DNA from: Cellulomonas sp. RIT-PI-Y
GTDB taxonomy: Bacteria; Actinomycetota; Actinomycetes; Actinomycetales; Cellulomonadaceae
DNA length: 64,000 nucleotides
Reading direction: 5' to 3'
NCBI RefSeq assembly: GCF_025642745.1
Contig: NZ_JANZKP010000008.1
Location: 20,764-84,763, forward strand
The notes beneath the pieces were generated by a model. That model searched no databases. It was not told where the DNA came from and worked only from the letters and a program-made list of their open reading frames with translations. Of the stretch, positions 17,595 to 26,727 are shown piece after piece (position 1 is the stretch's first letter; each line of letters opens with the position of its first letter). A program made the position numbers and the translations under genes.

Positions 17595-18641
17595 CTACAG
17601 GTCGGGATGCACCGTGGCGAGCACGGTGCCGTCCTCGGCCAGGACGGGGATCTCCCGCCAGCGGTCGAAGGCGCCGCACGGATGGCTGATCCCGAACCGC
17701 AGCACGGTGCCGGGATCGAGGCGGACACCGGCGGGCAGGCGCAGGAACGCGTGATGGTCGTTGACGCCGGTGATCTCCCAGTCGTCGTGGTCGATCACCA
17801 CCGGCAGCCGGTCGTCGGTGGGCACCTCGCGGCGGCCGAAGCCCACGATCGCCAGGCCGTCCTCCGGCTGGGACAGCACGCTGGCGCGCAGTTCCAGGGC
17901 GGCCCGGAACTCGTGCCGGAGCGGCGAGGTGCGACGGTACACACCGTGGTCGTGGGTCAGGTAGCAGCCGGAGCGCAGCACGACGGTGGTGTCCAGGTCC
18001 CCCAGCGCGGCCACCACCTCGTCGAAGTACGACGACCCCCCGGCGGTGACCAACGGCGCCGCGGTGTCCTCGACCAGCGCGCGCACCCGTCGCAGCAGGG
18101 CGGCCCGCGGCTCCGGGTCGTGGGTCAGCCCCTCGAAGGCGGCGACCCCGGCCAGCTCGACCAGGTCGCTCGCCCGGACCCGGGCGGCCAGCCGCCGGGC
18201 GGCCGCGTCGTCCCGCATCCCGGTGCGACCGCCGGGCGAGCCGAGCTCCAGCAGCAGCTGCAGCGGACGTTCGGGACGGCGCCGGGCCAGCCGGTCCAGC
18301 AGCAGGTCCAGGCCGGCGTCCGAGTCGACGTAGGTCAGCAGCTCCGGCGCGCCGGGCACCAGCAGGCGGGTGGCGACCCAGTCGATCGCGTCGGCGTCGA
18401 CCAGCAGGTTGGCGTGCAGGATCCGCGGCACGCCCCAGGCGGCCAGCGACCGGATCTGCCGGGGGGTGGCGGCGGTGAATCCCCAGGCCCCGGCGGCGAT
18501 CTGCCGGGCCACCAGCTCCGGGGACATGTGCGTCTTGGCGTGCGGCGCCAGCTCGACCCCGGCGGCGGCGCAGTAGTCCGCCATCACCGCGAGGTTGTGG
18601 GCCAGCGCCGACTCGTGCAGCACCAGGGCGGGCAGGATCAC
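17595..18641 (-). CDS. D-serine dehydratase/D-threonine aldolase-like PLP enzyme
   Basis: This fold-type III PLP enzyme (348 aa) has an alanine-racemase-like N-terminal barrel and a small C-terminal beta domain. Lys36 in the HAKTHMSP motif is the expected PLP lysine. Near the C-terminus His320-Pro-Cys322 matches the His-x-Cys zinc site of DSD1-type D-serine dehydratases, favouring D-serine deamination to pyruvate over aldol cleavage. The GTG start overlaps the stop of the deacylase gene in a GTGA, so it is translationally coupled to it. Together the two could release and degrade D-amino acids. The exact substrate is inferred. Confidence 0.84.
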   Translation of the reverse strand: MILPALVLHESALAHNLAVMADYCAAAGVELAPHAKTHMSPELVARQIAAGAWGFTAATPRQIRSLAAWGVPRILHANLLVDADAIDWVATRLLVPGAPELLTYVDSDAGLDLLLDRLARRRPERPLQLLLELGSPGGRTGMRDDAAARRLAARVRASDLVELAGVAAFEGLTHDPEPRAALLRRVRALVEDTAAPLVTAGGSSYFDEVVAALGDLDTTVVLRSGCYLTHDHGVYRRTSPLRHEFRAALELRASVLSQPEDGLAIVGFGRREVPTDDRLPVVIDHDDWEITGVNDHHAFLRLPAGVRLDPGTVLRFGISHPCGAFDRWREIPVLAEDGTVLATVHPDL

Positions 18642-20221
18642 TCCGCACGCCCCGCGCGCAGCACCCGGCCGGCCCGCTCGCCGGTGAACTCGCCGTCCAC
18701 CACCACCGGGACCCCGGCCAGCACGGTCCAGCGCACCCCGGTCGGTCGCAGCCACGGCTGCTGCACGGTGCCGTCGTGACCGACGGTCGCCGGGTCGATC
18801 ACCGCCAGGTCCGCCACCGCGCCGGGGGCGAGGTAGCCGCGGCCGGGCAGTCCCAGCGCCCGGGCGGGCAGCGAGGTCATCTTGCGCACGGCCTCCGGCC
18901 AGGTCAGCACACCGAGCTCGCGGACGTAGCGGCCCAGGACGGTCGGGAAGCAGCCCCAGCCACGCTGGTGCGCATGGCCCACCGGGACCGAGTTGTCCGA
19001 CCCGATCGCGATCAGCGGATCGGCCAGGATCGCCCGGACGTCGTCCTCGGCCATCAGGCGGTACACCATCATGGCGGCCGGGTCCGCCACGATCAGGTCG
19101 CAGAGGGTGTCCCAGGCGTCGCCGCCGGTGGCCGTGAGCTCGGCCAGCGAGCGACCGAGCGTCGCGGTGTCCCGGTGCATCGAGACGTGCACCCCGTCCG
19201 GGCTGGTCTGGGACCAGGAACCGGAGCCCGGCCCCCCGGCGGCGCCGCGCTCGGCCAGCGCCCGTCGGCCCTCGGGGGTGGACAACCGCTCGACCAGTGC
19301 CTCCCGGCCGCCGATCTGCGCGGCGGCGGGCAGCAGCGCGGTCAGGAAGCTCTCCCCCGTGGTGTACGGGTAGGCGTCGCCCAGCACCTCGACCCCGCGC
19401 CCGCGCGCCTCGTGCAGAGTGGCCAGCAGCTCGGCGGACCGGCCGTGGTTCGCCCGGCCCGCAGCCTTGCAGTGCGAGACCTGCACCCGGACCCCGGTCC
19501 GCCGTGCGACCTCCAGGGTCTCGGCCAGCGACGCGGTCAGCCCGTCGCCCTCGTCGCGCATGTGCGTGGCGTAGGGGCGGCCCCAGCGCGCGGCGACCGC
19601 GGCCAGTGCGGCGACCTCGTCGGTGTCGGCGTAGACGCCCGGGGCGTAGATCAGCCCGGTGGAGAACCCGAAGGCCCCCTCGGCGAACGCCCGGTCGGCG
19701 AGCTCGACCATCCGGTCCAGCGCACCGGGTTCCAGCCGCTCGGCCATGCCGTTCGCGCTGATCCGCAGGGTGTGATGGCCGACCAGCGAGGCGACGTGCG
19801 TCGTCGGTCCGTGGGCCTGCACCGCGTCCAGGTACTCGCCGAACCCGCGGGGACCGTTCCAGACCGCGTCCACCCCGGCCGCAGCCGTCGAGCTGATCGG
19901 CCGGTGCAGTTCCACCGCTCGGTCGTCGACCAGCGGCGCCGCGGAGTTGCCGCAGTTGCCGACCACCTCCGTGGTGACGCCCTGCAGCAGCTTGAACGGT
20001 TGCGGCTCGGACATGAACGGCACCACGTCGGAGTGGGTGTGCGGGTCGATGAACCCGGGGGTGACCAGCAGCCCGTCCGCGTCGACGGTCCGGGTCCCGG
20101 CCGGGGCGTCCAGACCGGTGCCGATCGCGGTCACCCGGTCACCGGTCACCAGGACGTCGGCGCGCACGCCCTCGGACCCGGTCCCGTCCAGCACCGTCCC
20201 GCCACGGATCAGCAGGTTCAC
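18638..20221 (-). CDS. N-acyl-D-amino-acid deacylase
   Basis: This 527-aa D-aminoacylase of the amidohydrolase superfamily would hydrolyse N-acyl-D-amino acids to a D-amino acid and a carboxylate. Family features are the metal-binding PHTHSD (His61, His63), Cys90 in VVGNCGNS, THMRDEGDGL, SHCKAAG, and the C-terminal GSDNSVPVGHAHQRGWGCFP region with its catalytic Asp. The GTG at 20221 overlaps the upstream permease stop in GTGA. The next gene starts inside its own stop. The position between importer subunits and a D-amino-acid lyase suggests that the importer brings in an N-acylated or cyclised D-amino acid. Confidence 0.88.
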   Translation of the reverse strand: MNLLIRGGTVLDGTGSEGVRADVLVTGDRVTAIGTGLDAPAGTRTVDADGLLVTPGFIDPHTHSDVVPFMSEPQPFKLLQGVTTEVVGNCGNSAAPLVDDRAVELHRPISSTAAAGVDAVWNGPRGFGEYLDAVQAHGPTTHVASLVGHHTLRISANGMAERLEPGALDRMVELADRAFAEGAFGFSTGLIYAPGVYADTDEVAALAAVAARWGRPYATHMRDEGDGLTASLAETLEVARRTGVRVQVSHCKAAGRANHGRSAELLATLHEARGRGVEVLGDAYPYTTGESFLTALLPAAAQIGGREALVERLSTPEGRRALAERGAAGGPGSGSWSQTSPDGVHVSMHRDTATLGRSLAELTATGGDAWDTLCDLIVADPAAMMVYRLMAEDDVRAILADPLIAIGSDNSVPVGHAHQRGWGCFPTVLGRYVRELGVLTWPEAVRKMTSLPARALGLPGRGYLAPGAVADLAVIDPATVGHDGTVQQPWLRPTGVRWTVLAGVPVVVDGEFTGERAGRVLRAGRAE

Positions 20222-20997
20222 GACAGCTGACCCATCCGGTCCAGCACCAGGGTGTCCGCGACGGACACCACCGCGTAGGCCAGCATGGTGACCGCGGCGA
20301 TCGTGATCGCGGCCGCCCACATCTGGTCGTACCCGAAGGAACCGGCCGCGCGGGAGATCGCGCCGCCCAGCCCCTCGCCGGTGGACAGCCACTCGGCGAT
20401 CATCGCGCCGGTCACCGCCGCGGGCACCGAGACCCGTGCCGAGGCCAGGGTCGCCGGGATCGCCGCGGGGAGCGCCACCTTGCGCAGCACCGTCCAGGAC
20501 GAGCCGCCGTAGGCCAGCACCAGGTCGCGGTGGTCGCCGGTCACCGAGCGCAGGCCGAACAGGATGTTCGCCAGCGCGGGCAGGAAGACCACGATCAGCA
20601 CGATCACGGTGACCCCGGTGACGTCCCGGCCGAAGATCAACGTGATCAGCGGGGTCATCACCACCAGCGGGATGGACCGCAGCACCATCGCGGTGGGCAT
20701 CACGATCCGCTCCGCCACCGGGGAGATGCAGAACAGCACCGCGAGCACGAAGGCGCCGGCCAGACCGACCAGGTAGCCGATCCCGGCGTCCCGGACCGTG
20801 ACGGCCAGGTTCTCCGCGATCAGCGCGCGGTTCTCCGCCGCACCGTCGGTGGTGAACAGCCAGTCGGCGACCTGCCAGGGCTGGCGGGCGATCAGCGGGT
20901 TCACGTCGAAGGCGAACAGCACCAGGGACCAGATCGCCAGCGCGACCACGACCGCGATCGCCAACGTGCCGATCCGGCGGAGCAGGAAGGTGGTCAT
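20218..20997 (-). CDS. SsuC/ThiX-type ABC permease (subunit 2)
   Basis: This 259-aa permease of the taurine/nitrate/THI5-type importer group has about six transmembrane helices. The conserved loop around LAYGGSSWTVLRKVALPAAIPA contacts the ATPase. The ATG at 20997 overlaps the stop of permease 1 in ATGA, and its own stop overlaps the deacylase start. Two different permeases in one operon suggest a heterodimeric channel. Confidence 0.9.
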   Translation of the reverse strand: MTTFLLRRIGTLAIAVVVALAIWSLVLFAFDVNPLIARQPWQVADWLFTTDGAAENRALIAENLAVTVRDAGIGYLVGLAGAFVLAVLFCISPVAERIVMPTAMVLRSIPLVVMTPLITLIFGRDVTGVTVIVLIVVFLPALANILFGLRSVTGDHRDLVLAYGGSSWTVLRKVALPAAIPATLASARVSVPAAVTGAMIAEWLSTGEGLGGAISRAAGSFGYDQMWAAAITIAAVTMLAYAVVSVADTLVLDRMGQLS

Positions 20998-21767
20998 CCG
21001 CGCTGCTCCTTCGCCCAGGGGGTGGCCAACCGGCCGAGCAGGCCCACCAGGCCGTACCCCGCCAACGAGATCAGACCGGTGAGGATGCTCAGCGCCCACA
21101 CCCGGTCCGGCATGATCTGCCGCTGCGCCGCGTTCAGCGCCACGCCGATCCCGGAATCGATCCCGCCCAGGTACTCGCCGACGATCGCGCCGAGCAGCGC
21201 ACCGGGCACCGCGACCTGCAGGGCGGTGGCCAGCGCGGGGAGCGCGGCGATCAGGCGCACCTTGCGGATCTGGGTCCAGCGGCCGCCGCCGTACGCCGCG
21301 ACCAGGTCCAGCGAGCTGCGGGAGGCCGACGTCATCCCGAGCAGCGCACCGACCAGGGTGGTGAAGAACACCAGCAGCGCGCCGAGGAAGATCGCCGACG
21401 CCCGGCCGCCGAACATCGCCATGATGATCGGGCCGATCGCGGTCAGCGGCAGGCAGGAGCTGATCACGCCGACCTGGGTGACCACGCCCTCCAGCTTCGG
21501 CGCCACGAGGACCAGGGCGGCGACCACCAGCGCGGCCAGGTTGCCCCACAGGTAGCCCTGTCCGGCCCGGCTCAGGGTGGGCGCGATGTTCGCGGAGTAG
21601 AACGACCAGCCGTCCCGGCCGACCGACCGCAGCACGGCGTCCGGGGTCGGGAAGCTGGTGGAGTCGGTCAGCCCGGCGGTCATCGCCCACCACAGGGCGA
21701 TCAACAGCACGATGCCGACGGTGCCGCCGACCCAGGGCCGGGCCAGCGCGGAGCGGAACGCCGACAC
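20994..21767 (-). CDS. SsuC/ThiX-type ABC permease (subunit 1)
   Basis: This 257-aa inner-membrane permease is homologous to the following gene. Its ATPase-contact loop is VAAYGGGRWTQIRKVRLIAALPA, and several hydrophobic helices are evident. The GTG at 21767 directly follows the ATPase stop (TAG at 21768-21770). With its partner permease it should form the membrane pore of the importer whose ATPase and lipoprotein are encoded immediately upstream. Confidence 0.9.
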   Translation of the reverse strand: MSAFRSALARPWVGGTVGIVLLIALWWAMTAGLTDSTSFPTPDAVLRSVGRDGWSFYSANIAPTLSRAGQGYLWGNLAALVVAALVLVAPKLEGVVTQVGVISSCLPLTAIGPIIMAMFGGRASAIFLGALLVFFTTLVGALLGMTSASRSSLDLVAAYGGGRWTQIRKVRLIAALPALATALQVAVPGALLGAIVGEYLGGIDSGIGVALNAAQRQIMPDRVWALSILTGLISLAGYGLVGLLGRLATPWAKEQRG

Positions 21768-22604
21768 CTAGTGCTCCCCGAACAGCAGTCCGGACAGGTG
21801 GTCGACCACCTCGTGGAACTCGGGCGTGCGCATCAGCTCCGGCGTGCGCGGCCGCTCGAACGGGATCTCGACGATCTCCACGATCCGGCCCGGACGCGCG
21901 GACATCACCGCGACGTAGTCGGACAGCAGCGCGGCCTCGGAGATGCCGTGCGTGACCATCAGCGTGGTGGCCGAGCGCTCGGTCCAGATCCGCTGCAGCT
22001 CGAAGTTCAACCGCTGCCGGGTCATGTCGTCCAGCGCGCCGAACGGCTCGTCCAGCAGCAGGAAGTCCGGGTGCACCGCCAGCGCCCGGGCGATGGAGGC
22101 CCGCTGGCGCATGCCGCCGGACAGGTGGGCCGGGCGGGCGTTCTCGAACCCGGTCAGACCGACCAGCTCGATCAGCTCGTCCACGATGCCGTCGTCCTTG
22201 CGCCCCTGGATCTCCAGCGGCAGCTGGATGTTCTTGCGCACCGAGCGCCACGGCAGCAGCGCAGGGTCCTGGAACGCGATGCCCATCCCGGGTGCGCGCT
22301 TCCCGGCGGCGACCGGGGTGCCGTTCACCGCGACGGTCCCGGCGGTCGCGGTCTCCAACCCGGCCAGGATCCGCAGCACGGTCGACTTGCCGCAGCCGGA
22401 GGGCCCGAGCAGCGACAGGAAGGACCCGCGCGGGGTGCTCAGGCTGACGTCCGCCAGCGCGTGCACCTCACGACGGCCGGTGCGGAACAGCTTGTCCAGG
22501 CCGGTGATCTCGATGCCGGGACGGGAAACGGGCGCACCCGCCCCCGCGTCCGCCGAGGGGGGCGGGGACGCGGAGACGGGTGCGGTCTGGGGGCCGTCGG
22601 TCAC
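21768..22604 (-). CDS. SsuB/ThiZ-type ABC transporter ATPase
   Basis: This 278-aa importer ATPase has Walker [11 protein letters not shown]-loop [12 protein letters not shown], signature LSGGMRQR, Walker [12 protein letters not shown] and switch His in MVTHG, in the order typical of nitrate/taurine/hydroxymethylpyrimidine importers. The GTG start overlaps the stop of the binding-protein gene (GTGA). An unusual 40-residue Pro/Ala/Ser-rich N-terminal extension precedes the ATPase core. It probably powers the two permeases encoded just downstream. Confidence 0.92.
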   Translation of the reverse strand: MTDGPQTAPVSASPPPSADAGAGAPVSRPGIEITGLDKLFRTGRREVHALADVSLSTPRGSFLSLLGPSGCGKSTVLRILAGLETATAGTVAVNGTPVAAGKRAPGMGIAFQDPALLPWRSVRKNIQLPLEIQGRKDDGIVDELIELVGLTGFENARPAHLSGGMRQRASIARALAVHPDFLLLDEPFGALDDMTRQRLNFELQRIWTERSATTLMVTHGISEAALLSDYVAVMSARPGRIVEIVEIPFERPRTPELMRTPEFHEVVDHLSGLLFGEH

Positions 22605-23659
22605 TTGACGTCCGGGTTCTCGCTGAGGACCTCGTCCAGCAGGCTGAGGTCGAAGAGCTCGTCGGCGGTGATGTCGATCCCGGCGAAGGCCAGCGAGTCG
22701 ATGGTGCCCTGCTGCAGCTCGTCGGTGATGGTCAGCAGGCCGTTGGCCTCGGTGTCCTCGGTCGAGATCAGCTCGGCCTGCCGGTCGAAGGCCAGGGTCA
22801 TCGCGTCGCGGTCGTACTCCTGGTCCTTGCCGTACTTGTCGACGGTCAGGGACACGGCGCGCTCCGGGTCGTCCAGCGCACCCTGCCAGCCCTGCACGGT
22901 GGCGAGCAGGAAGGCCTTGAGCTCGTCCGGCCGGTCGTCGATGTCCTGCTGGGAGGCGACCAGCACCTCGCCGACGATCGGCAGGCCCTCGTCGGCGAGC
23001 AGGAACTCCACCGCGTCGAAGCCCGCCTGCACCAGCGTGGTGGCGCCGGAGGTGGTGTAGCCGATGTAGCCGTCGACCTGGCCGGTGGTCAGCATCGAGG
23101 TGTCGGACAGCGGCACGGTGGTGACGTCGGCGGCGTCGATGTCGTTCGCGGCCAGGAACGCGTTCCAGACCAGGGTGTTGGAGTCGGAGACCGCGATCGT
23201 CTTGCCGGCCAGGTCGTCCGGGCCCTCGATCGGGGCGGAGGCGGCCGACACCAGCGCGAACGGGTTGCGCTGGTAGGTGGCGCCGATGATCTTCACGTCC
23301 GCACCGGCCTGGATCGCCGGGGCGGTGATCAGCGGGGAGGACAGGCCGACCAGCGCCTGCCCGCCGGCGACGGCGGCCTCGGCGGAGGTGGCGGAGGACC
23401 CGCCCGCGGTCAGGGTCACGTCCTCGAACCCGGCGTCGGTGTAGAGACCGTCCTCGACGGCGACGTACTCGCCCGCGAACTGGGTGTTCTTCAGCCAGGA
23501 CAGCTGCACGCTGACGGCGGGGAAACCGCTGTCGCCACTGCCCCCGGTGGCGGACTCGGTGGTGTCGTCGGAGCTGGAGCACGCGGTCAGCAGAAGGCCG
23601 GCTGCGGCCACAGCGGAGACCAGACCGGTGAACCGGCGGGCACGGGAGGTGCGGGTCAC
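22601..23659 (-). CDS. NMT1/THI5-like ABC solute-binding lipoprotein
   Basis: This 352-aa lipoprotein (lipobox LLTAC, Cys27) has the THI5/NMT1-type binding fold. The mature N-terminus [19 protein letters not shown] matches importers for pyrimidine, riboflavin-precursor or related heterocycles and amides. It is the first gene of a seven-gene overlapping operon. The GTG at 23659 is preceded by GAGGTAG. The operon enzymes (N-acyl-D-amino-acid deacylase, D-serine-dehydratase-like, prolidase-like amidohydrolase) suggest that its ligand contains an N-acylated D-amino acid or a cyclic amide. Fold and location are certain; the ligand is not. Confidence 0.88.
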   Translation of the reverse strand: MTRTSRARRFTGLVSAVAAAGLLLTACSSSDDTTESATGGSGDSGFPAVSVQLSWLKNTQFAGEYVAVEDGLYTDAGFEDVTLTAGGSSATSAEAAVAGGQALVGLSSPLITAPAIQAGADVKIIGATYQRNPFALVSAASAPIEGPDDLAGKTIAVSDSNTLVWNAFLAANDIDAADVTTVPLSDTSMLTTGQVDGYIGYTTSGATTLVQAGFDAVEFLLADEGLPIVGEVLVASQQDIDDRPDELKAFLLATVQGWQGALDDPERAVSLTVDKYGKDQEYDRDAMTLAFDRQAELISTEDTEANGLLTITDELQQGTIDSLAFAGIDITADELFDLSLLDEVLSENPDVK

Positions 23660-23982
23660 GTCTACCTCGGATCGGGTTCGGGTGGCCGTCGGACGGGCCA
23701 CGGGGCGACGGGAATCATGCAACCCTCCGGCGCCGGTGCGCCGCCATGTGGGATCGTCCGAAGTCCACCCCCTCGGATGGTGCGATCCGTTGTGCGACCC
23801 ACCGAGACCGGTCACATGCCGGACACCTGAGGGCACCGCGCGGGCCGGTCGCTGGCCGATCCTCCAGCGCCCGGGCACCGGCTCCCGGGTGGTCGTTGGG
23901 CGATCGTCCGATGATGCGTCCGAGGGCGCTGTGGTGGAGTTGCGGACAACCCGATCCCCGAGCCGAGAGGACCCACACCGCC
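23660..23982. promoter_or_regulatory. 323-base divergent control region
   Basis: This gene-free stretch lies between the divergent importer operon (leftward) and the adenine deaminase operon (rightward), and must hold both promoters. I see no clear -10/-35 pair and no strong palindrome. The 10-mer GATCGTCCGA occurs twice in the same orientation, at 23752-23761 and 23902-23911, exactly 150 bases apart. It could be a regulator site but may be chance. Confidence 0.5.
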
Positions 23983-24990
23983 GTGTGGCCGACCGCTGAA
24001 CTGCATGTGCACATCGAGGGCACGCTCGAGGCGCCCCTGATCCGCACCCTGGCGCAGCGCAACGGACTGCCCGTCCCGGCCGGGATCGACGACCGTGCGC
24101 CCTACGCCGACCTGCAGGCGTTCCTGGACGTCTACTACGCGAACCTCGCCGTGCTGCGCACCGAGCGGGACTTCGCCGATCTCACCACCGCGTATCTGGA
24201 GCGGGCGGCCGCCGCCGGGGTCCGGCACGCGGAGATCTTCGTCGACCCGCAGTCGCACACCGATCGTGGCGTGCCGCTGGCCGCGGTGCTGGACGGCGTT
24301 CTCGGCGCCCTGGACGCCGGGCGTGAGCGGTTCGGGATCAGCTCCGGTCTGATCGTCTGCTTCCTGCGGCACCTCGGCCCCGAGGCCGCGGCCGAGACCC
24401 TGGAGTCGGTGCTGCCCTGGCGGAGCCGGCTGCTGGGCGTCGGGCTGGACTCCTCCGAGGTGGGCTTCCCGCCGTCGCTGTTCCGCGCCGTGTTCGCCCG
24501 GGCCGCCGAGCTCGGCCTGCGCCGGGTCGCCCACGCCGGGGAGGAGGGCGGCCCGGACTACGTCTGGGAGGCCCTGGACGTGCTCGGCGCCGAGCGGATC
24601 GACCACGGCAACCGTGCCCTGGAGGACGCCGAGCTGGTCGCGGTGCTCCGCGAGCGCCGGATCCCGCTCACCGTCTGCCCGCTGTCCAACCTGGCACTGC
24701 GCACCGCCGGCCCCGATCTGGCCGACCACCCGCTGGCCGTGATGCTGGACGAGGGACTGCTCGCCTCCGTGCACTCGGACGACCCGGCCTACTTCGGCGG
24801 CTACCTGGACGACAACGTGCGCGCCCTGGTCGCCGCGAACGGCGTGGCCGAGGCCGTGCTCGGGCGCCTCGCGGTGAACGCGGTCCGCTCGGCCTTCGTC
24901 GACGAGGGCCGTCGTGCCGAGCTGCTGGCCGCGATCAGCGCGCATGCCACGGAGATCGGCGCCCCCGACCCGGTCGGGGTGGCCGCCTGA
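23983..24990 (+). CDS. Adenine deaminase (adenosine deaminase superfamily)
   Basis: This 335-aa zinc-dependent deaminase has the metal ligands His8 and His10 (ELHVHIEGTLE), the HAGEEGG region with catalytic Glu, ERIDHGNRA, and the C-terminal SDDPAYFGGY block. The last motif is typical of the adenine deaminase branch, so conversion of adenine to hypoxanthine plus ammonia is more likely than adenosine deamination. The GTG at 23983 is preceded by GAGAGGA. It diverges from the amide-scavenging operon and is translationally coupled to the following PPC-domain gene. Confidence 0.88.
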   Translation: MWPTAELHVHIEGTLEAPLIRTLAQRNGLPVPAGIDDRAPYADLQAFLDVYYANLAVLRTERDFADLTTAYLERAAAAGVRHAEIFVDPQSHTDRGVPLAAVLDGVLGALDAGRERFGISSGLIVCFLRHLGPEAAAETLESVLPWRSRLLGVGLDSSEVGFPPSLFRAVFARAAELGLRRVAHAGEEGGPDYVWEALDVLGAERIDHGNRALEDAELVAVLRERRIPLTVCPLSNLALRTAGPDLADHPLAVMLDEGLLASVHSDDPAYFGGYLDDNVRALVAANGVAEAVLGRLAVNAVRSAFVDEGRRAELLAAISAHATEIGAPDPVGVAA

Positions 24991-25448
24991 TGCGCGCCGC
25001 CGAGCTCACCGTCGGCCGCCGGTTCGCGGTCGTCCTGGACCCCGGCGACGAGGTGCTGGAGGCCCTGACCAAGCTCTGCGCGGAGCACGGCATCCGCCAG
25101 GCGACCATCCCGGTGTTCTCCGGCGCGTTCCGCTCCGCGCGGTTCATCGCGGCCCACACCCCGGTCGACGACCAGGAGCCTCCGCTGCCGCAGGAGGTCA
25201 CCGTCACGTACACCGAGGGCATCGGCTCCGGCACCGTGATGTGGGACGCCGACGCGGGGCGCGCCGTGCCGCACCTGCACGTGGCCCTCGGTGTGAAGAA
25301 CACCGGCGCCACCGGCTACGCGGGCCATCTGCTGGGCGGGGAGGTGCACTACACGGCGGAGGTCGTGATCGAGGAGGTGCTGTCCCCCGCCCTGCTCCGG
25401 GTGTCCGACCCCCGCGCCTTCGGCATCCCGACGCTGCACTTCAGCTGA
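24990..25448 (+). CDS. PPC (DUF296) domain protein
   Basis: This small cytoplasmic protein (152 aa) consists almost wholly of one PPC domain, the plant-and-prokaryote conserved fold found in AT-hook proteins; no AT hook is present. Matching features are RFAVVLDPGDEVLEALTKLC at the N-terminus and PHLHVALG with clustered His in the middle. The ATG overlaps the deaminase stop by one base (TGATG). The role of stand-alone bacterial PPC proteins is not established. A ligand-binding or regulatory role in purine deamination is an inference from the coupling. Confidence 0.82.
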   Translation: MRAAELTVGRRFAVVLDPGDEVLEALTKLCAEHGIRQATIPVFSGAFRSARFIAAHTPVDDQEPPLPQEVTVTYTEGIGSGTVMWDADAGRAVPHLHVALGVKNTGATGYAGHLLGGEVHYTAEVVIEEVLSPALLRVSDPRAFGIPTLHFS

Positions 25449-25498
25449 CCGCCCGGACGCCCACATTCCCCGGCGTGGCCCTCCCCCGACAGGAGGCT

Positions 25499-25524
25499 CG
25501 GCGCGACGGCGTCGAGGCGCGCCG
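25499..25524. terminator. Possible convergent-gene hairpin
   Basis: CGGCGCG and CGCGCCG form a 7-bp stem with a 12-base loop between the convergent PPC and GH1 genes. It has no T tract, so it is only a weak terminator candidate. Confidence 0.35.
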
Positions 25525-25529
25525 CGGGT

Positions 25530-26714
25530 TCAGCGGACGGTGAGGGCGTTCGCCTTCGCCTGGGCACCGAGCCACGCCAGGCTCGGCTTCGGCTGCCGGG
25601 CGAAGGTCTCGCGGTCCCAGCCGATCAGGCCGAAGGTCGGGCGGTAGCCGCTGGCCCACTCGTAGTTGTCCAGCAGGCTCCAGTGCAGGTAGCCCTCGAC
25701 CGTGATCCCGTCGGCGATCGCGGCGTGCAGCTCGGCCAGGGCGGCCTCGGTGTAGTCGATCCGGCGCGGGTCGTCGGCGGTGGCGATGCCGTTCTCGGTG
25801 ACGAACACCGGCACGCCCCCGCTCAGCTCCCAGGCGGAACGGACGCCCTCGGCCATCGCCGCCGGGTAGTACTCCCAGCCGGTCAGCGTGGTCTCGATGC
25901 CGTCCGGCACCTGACGCGGGCCGTCGGGGCCGATGATCGTGCGGGTGTAGGCCTGGACGCCGACCCAGTCGTCGCCCCGGGACATCTCCAGGTACCAGTC
26001 GTCGCGCGGGTGGCCGTACTCGCGCTTGACGTCCTCGCAGCCGGGCTCGGCCTGGAACGCCTGGGTGGCGATGGTCCAGCCGGAGCGGACGCCGTCGAGG
26101 CCGGACAGGATCTCCTGCGCCCGGTGGTGGCAGTCGAGCAGGGTGTCGGCCACCGCCAGGTCGGGGGCGGGCAGACCGTAGGCGACGAGGTTGGCCGGGT
26201 CCTCGCCCCCGGCGATCATCGCGGCGATGTTCGGCTCGTTGATGGTGCAGACCCAGGTCACGTCGTCACCGAGCACCGGCAGTGCGGTCTCGACGTAGCG
26301 GGCGAACCGGTCCGTGGCGTCGGGGCTGCGCCACATGCCCTCCTGCGCGAACCAGCGCGGCACGGTGAAGTGCATCAGCGTGACCATCGGGGTGATGCCG
26401 AGCTCCAGGGCGGTGTCGACCATCCGGCGGTAGTGGGCCAGCTCGGCGCGGGACACGAAGCCCTTCTCCGGCTCGATCCGGGCCCACTCGATGCTGAACC
26501 GGTAGGTGTCCAGCCCGGAGTCCTTGAGCAGGCGCATGTCCTCGGCGAACCGGTGGTAGCTGTCCGCCGCGTCGCCCGAGGGCTCGACGATGCTGGTCCC
26601 GGCCGCGTGCTCCCGCGGCCACCAGTCGGAGTTGATGTTGTTGCCCTCGATCTGGTGGGCGGCGGTCGCCGCGCCCCAGAGGAAGCCGTCGGGGAACTGC
26701 AGAGTGTGTGCCAC
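25530..26714 (-). CDS. GH1 beta-glucosidase
   Basis: This cytoplasmic family 1 glycosidase (394 aa, no signal peptide) probably hydrolyses imported cello-oligosaccharides or aryl beta-glucosides. The acid/base Glu160 is in TINEPN and the nucleophile Glu307 in VTENG. The N-terminal FLWGAATAAHQIEG is standard. It is shorter than most GH1 enzymes (about 440-480 aa) but has both catalytic motifs and both ends. It is the last gene of the LacI-controlled importer operon, 13 bases after the alpha/beta hydrolase gene. Confidence 0.93.
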   Translation of the reverse strand: MAHTLQFPDGFLWGAATAAHQIEGNNINSDWWPREHAAGTSIVEPSGDAADSYHRFAEDMRLLKDSGLDTYRFSIEWARIEPEKGFVSRAELAHYRRMVDTALELGITPMVTLMHFTVPRWFAQEGMWRSPDATDRFARYVETALPVLGDDVTWVCTINEPNIAAMIAGGEDPANLVAYGLPAPDLAVADTLLDCHHRAQEILSGLDGVRSGWTIATQAFQAEPGCEDVKREYGHPRDDWYLEMSRGDDWVGVQAYTRTIIGPDGPRQVPDGIETTLTGWEYYPAAMAEGVRSAWELSGGVPVFVTENGIATADDPRRIDYTEAALAELHAAIADGITVEGYLHWSLLDNYEWASGYRPTFGLIGWDRETFARQPKPSLAWLGAQAKANALTVR

Positions 26715-26727
26715 GGTGTGTCCTCAA

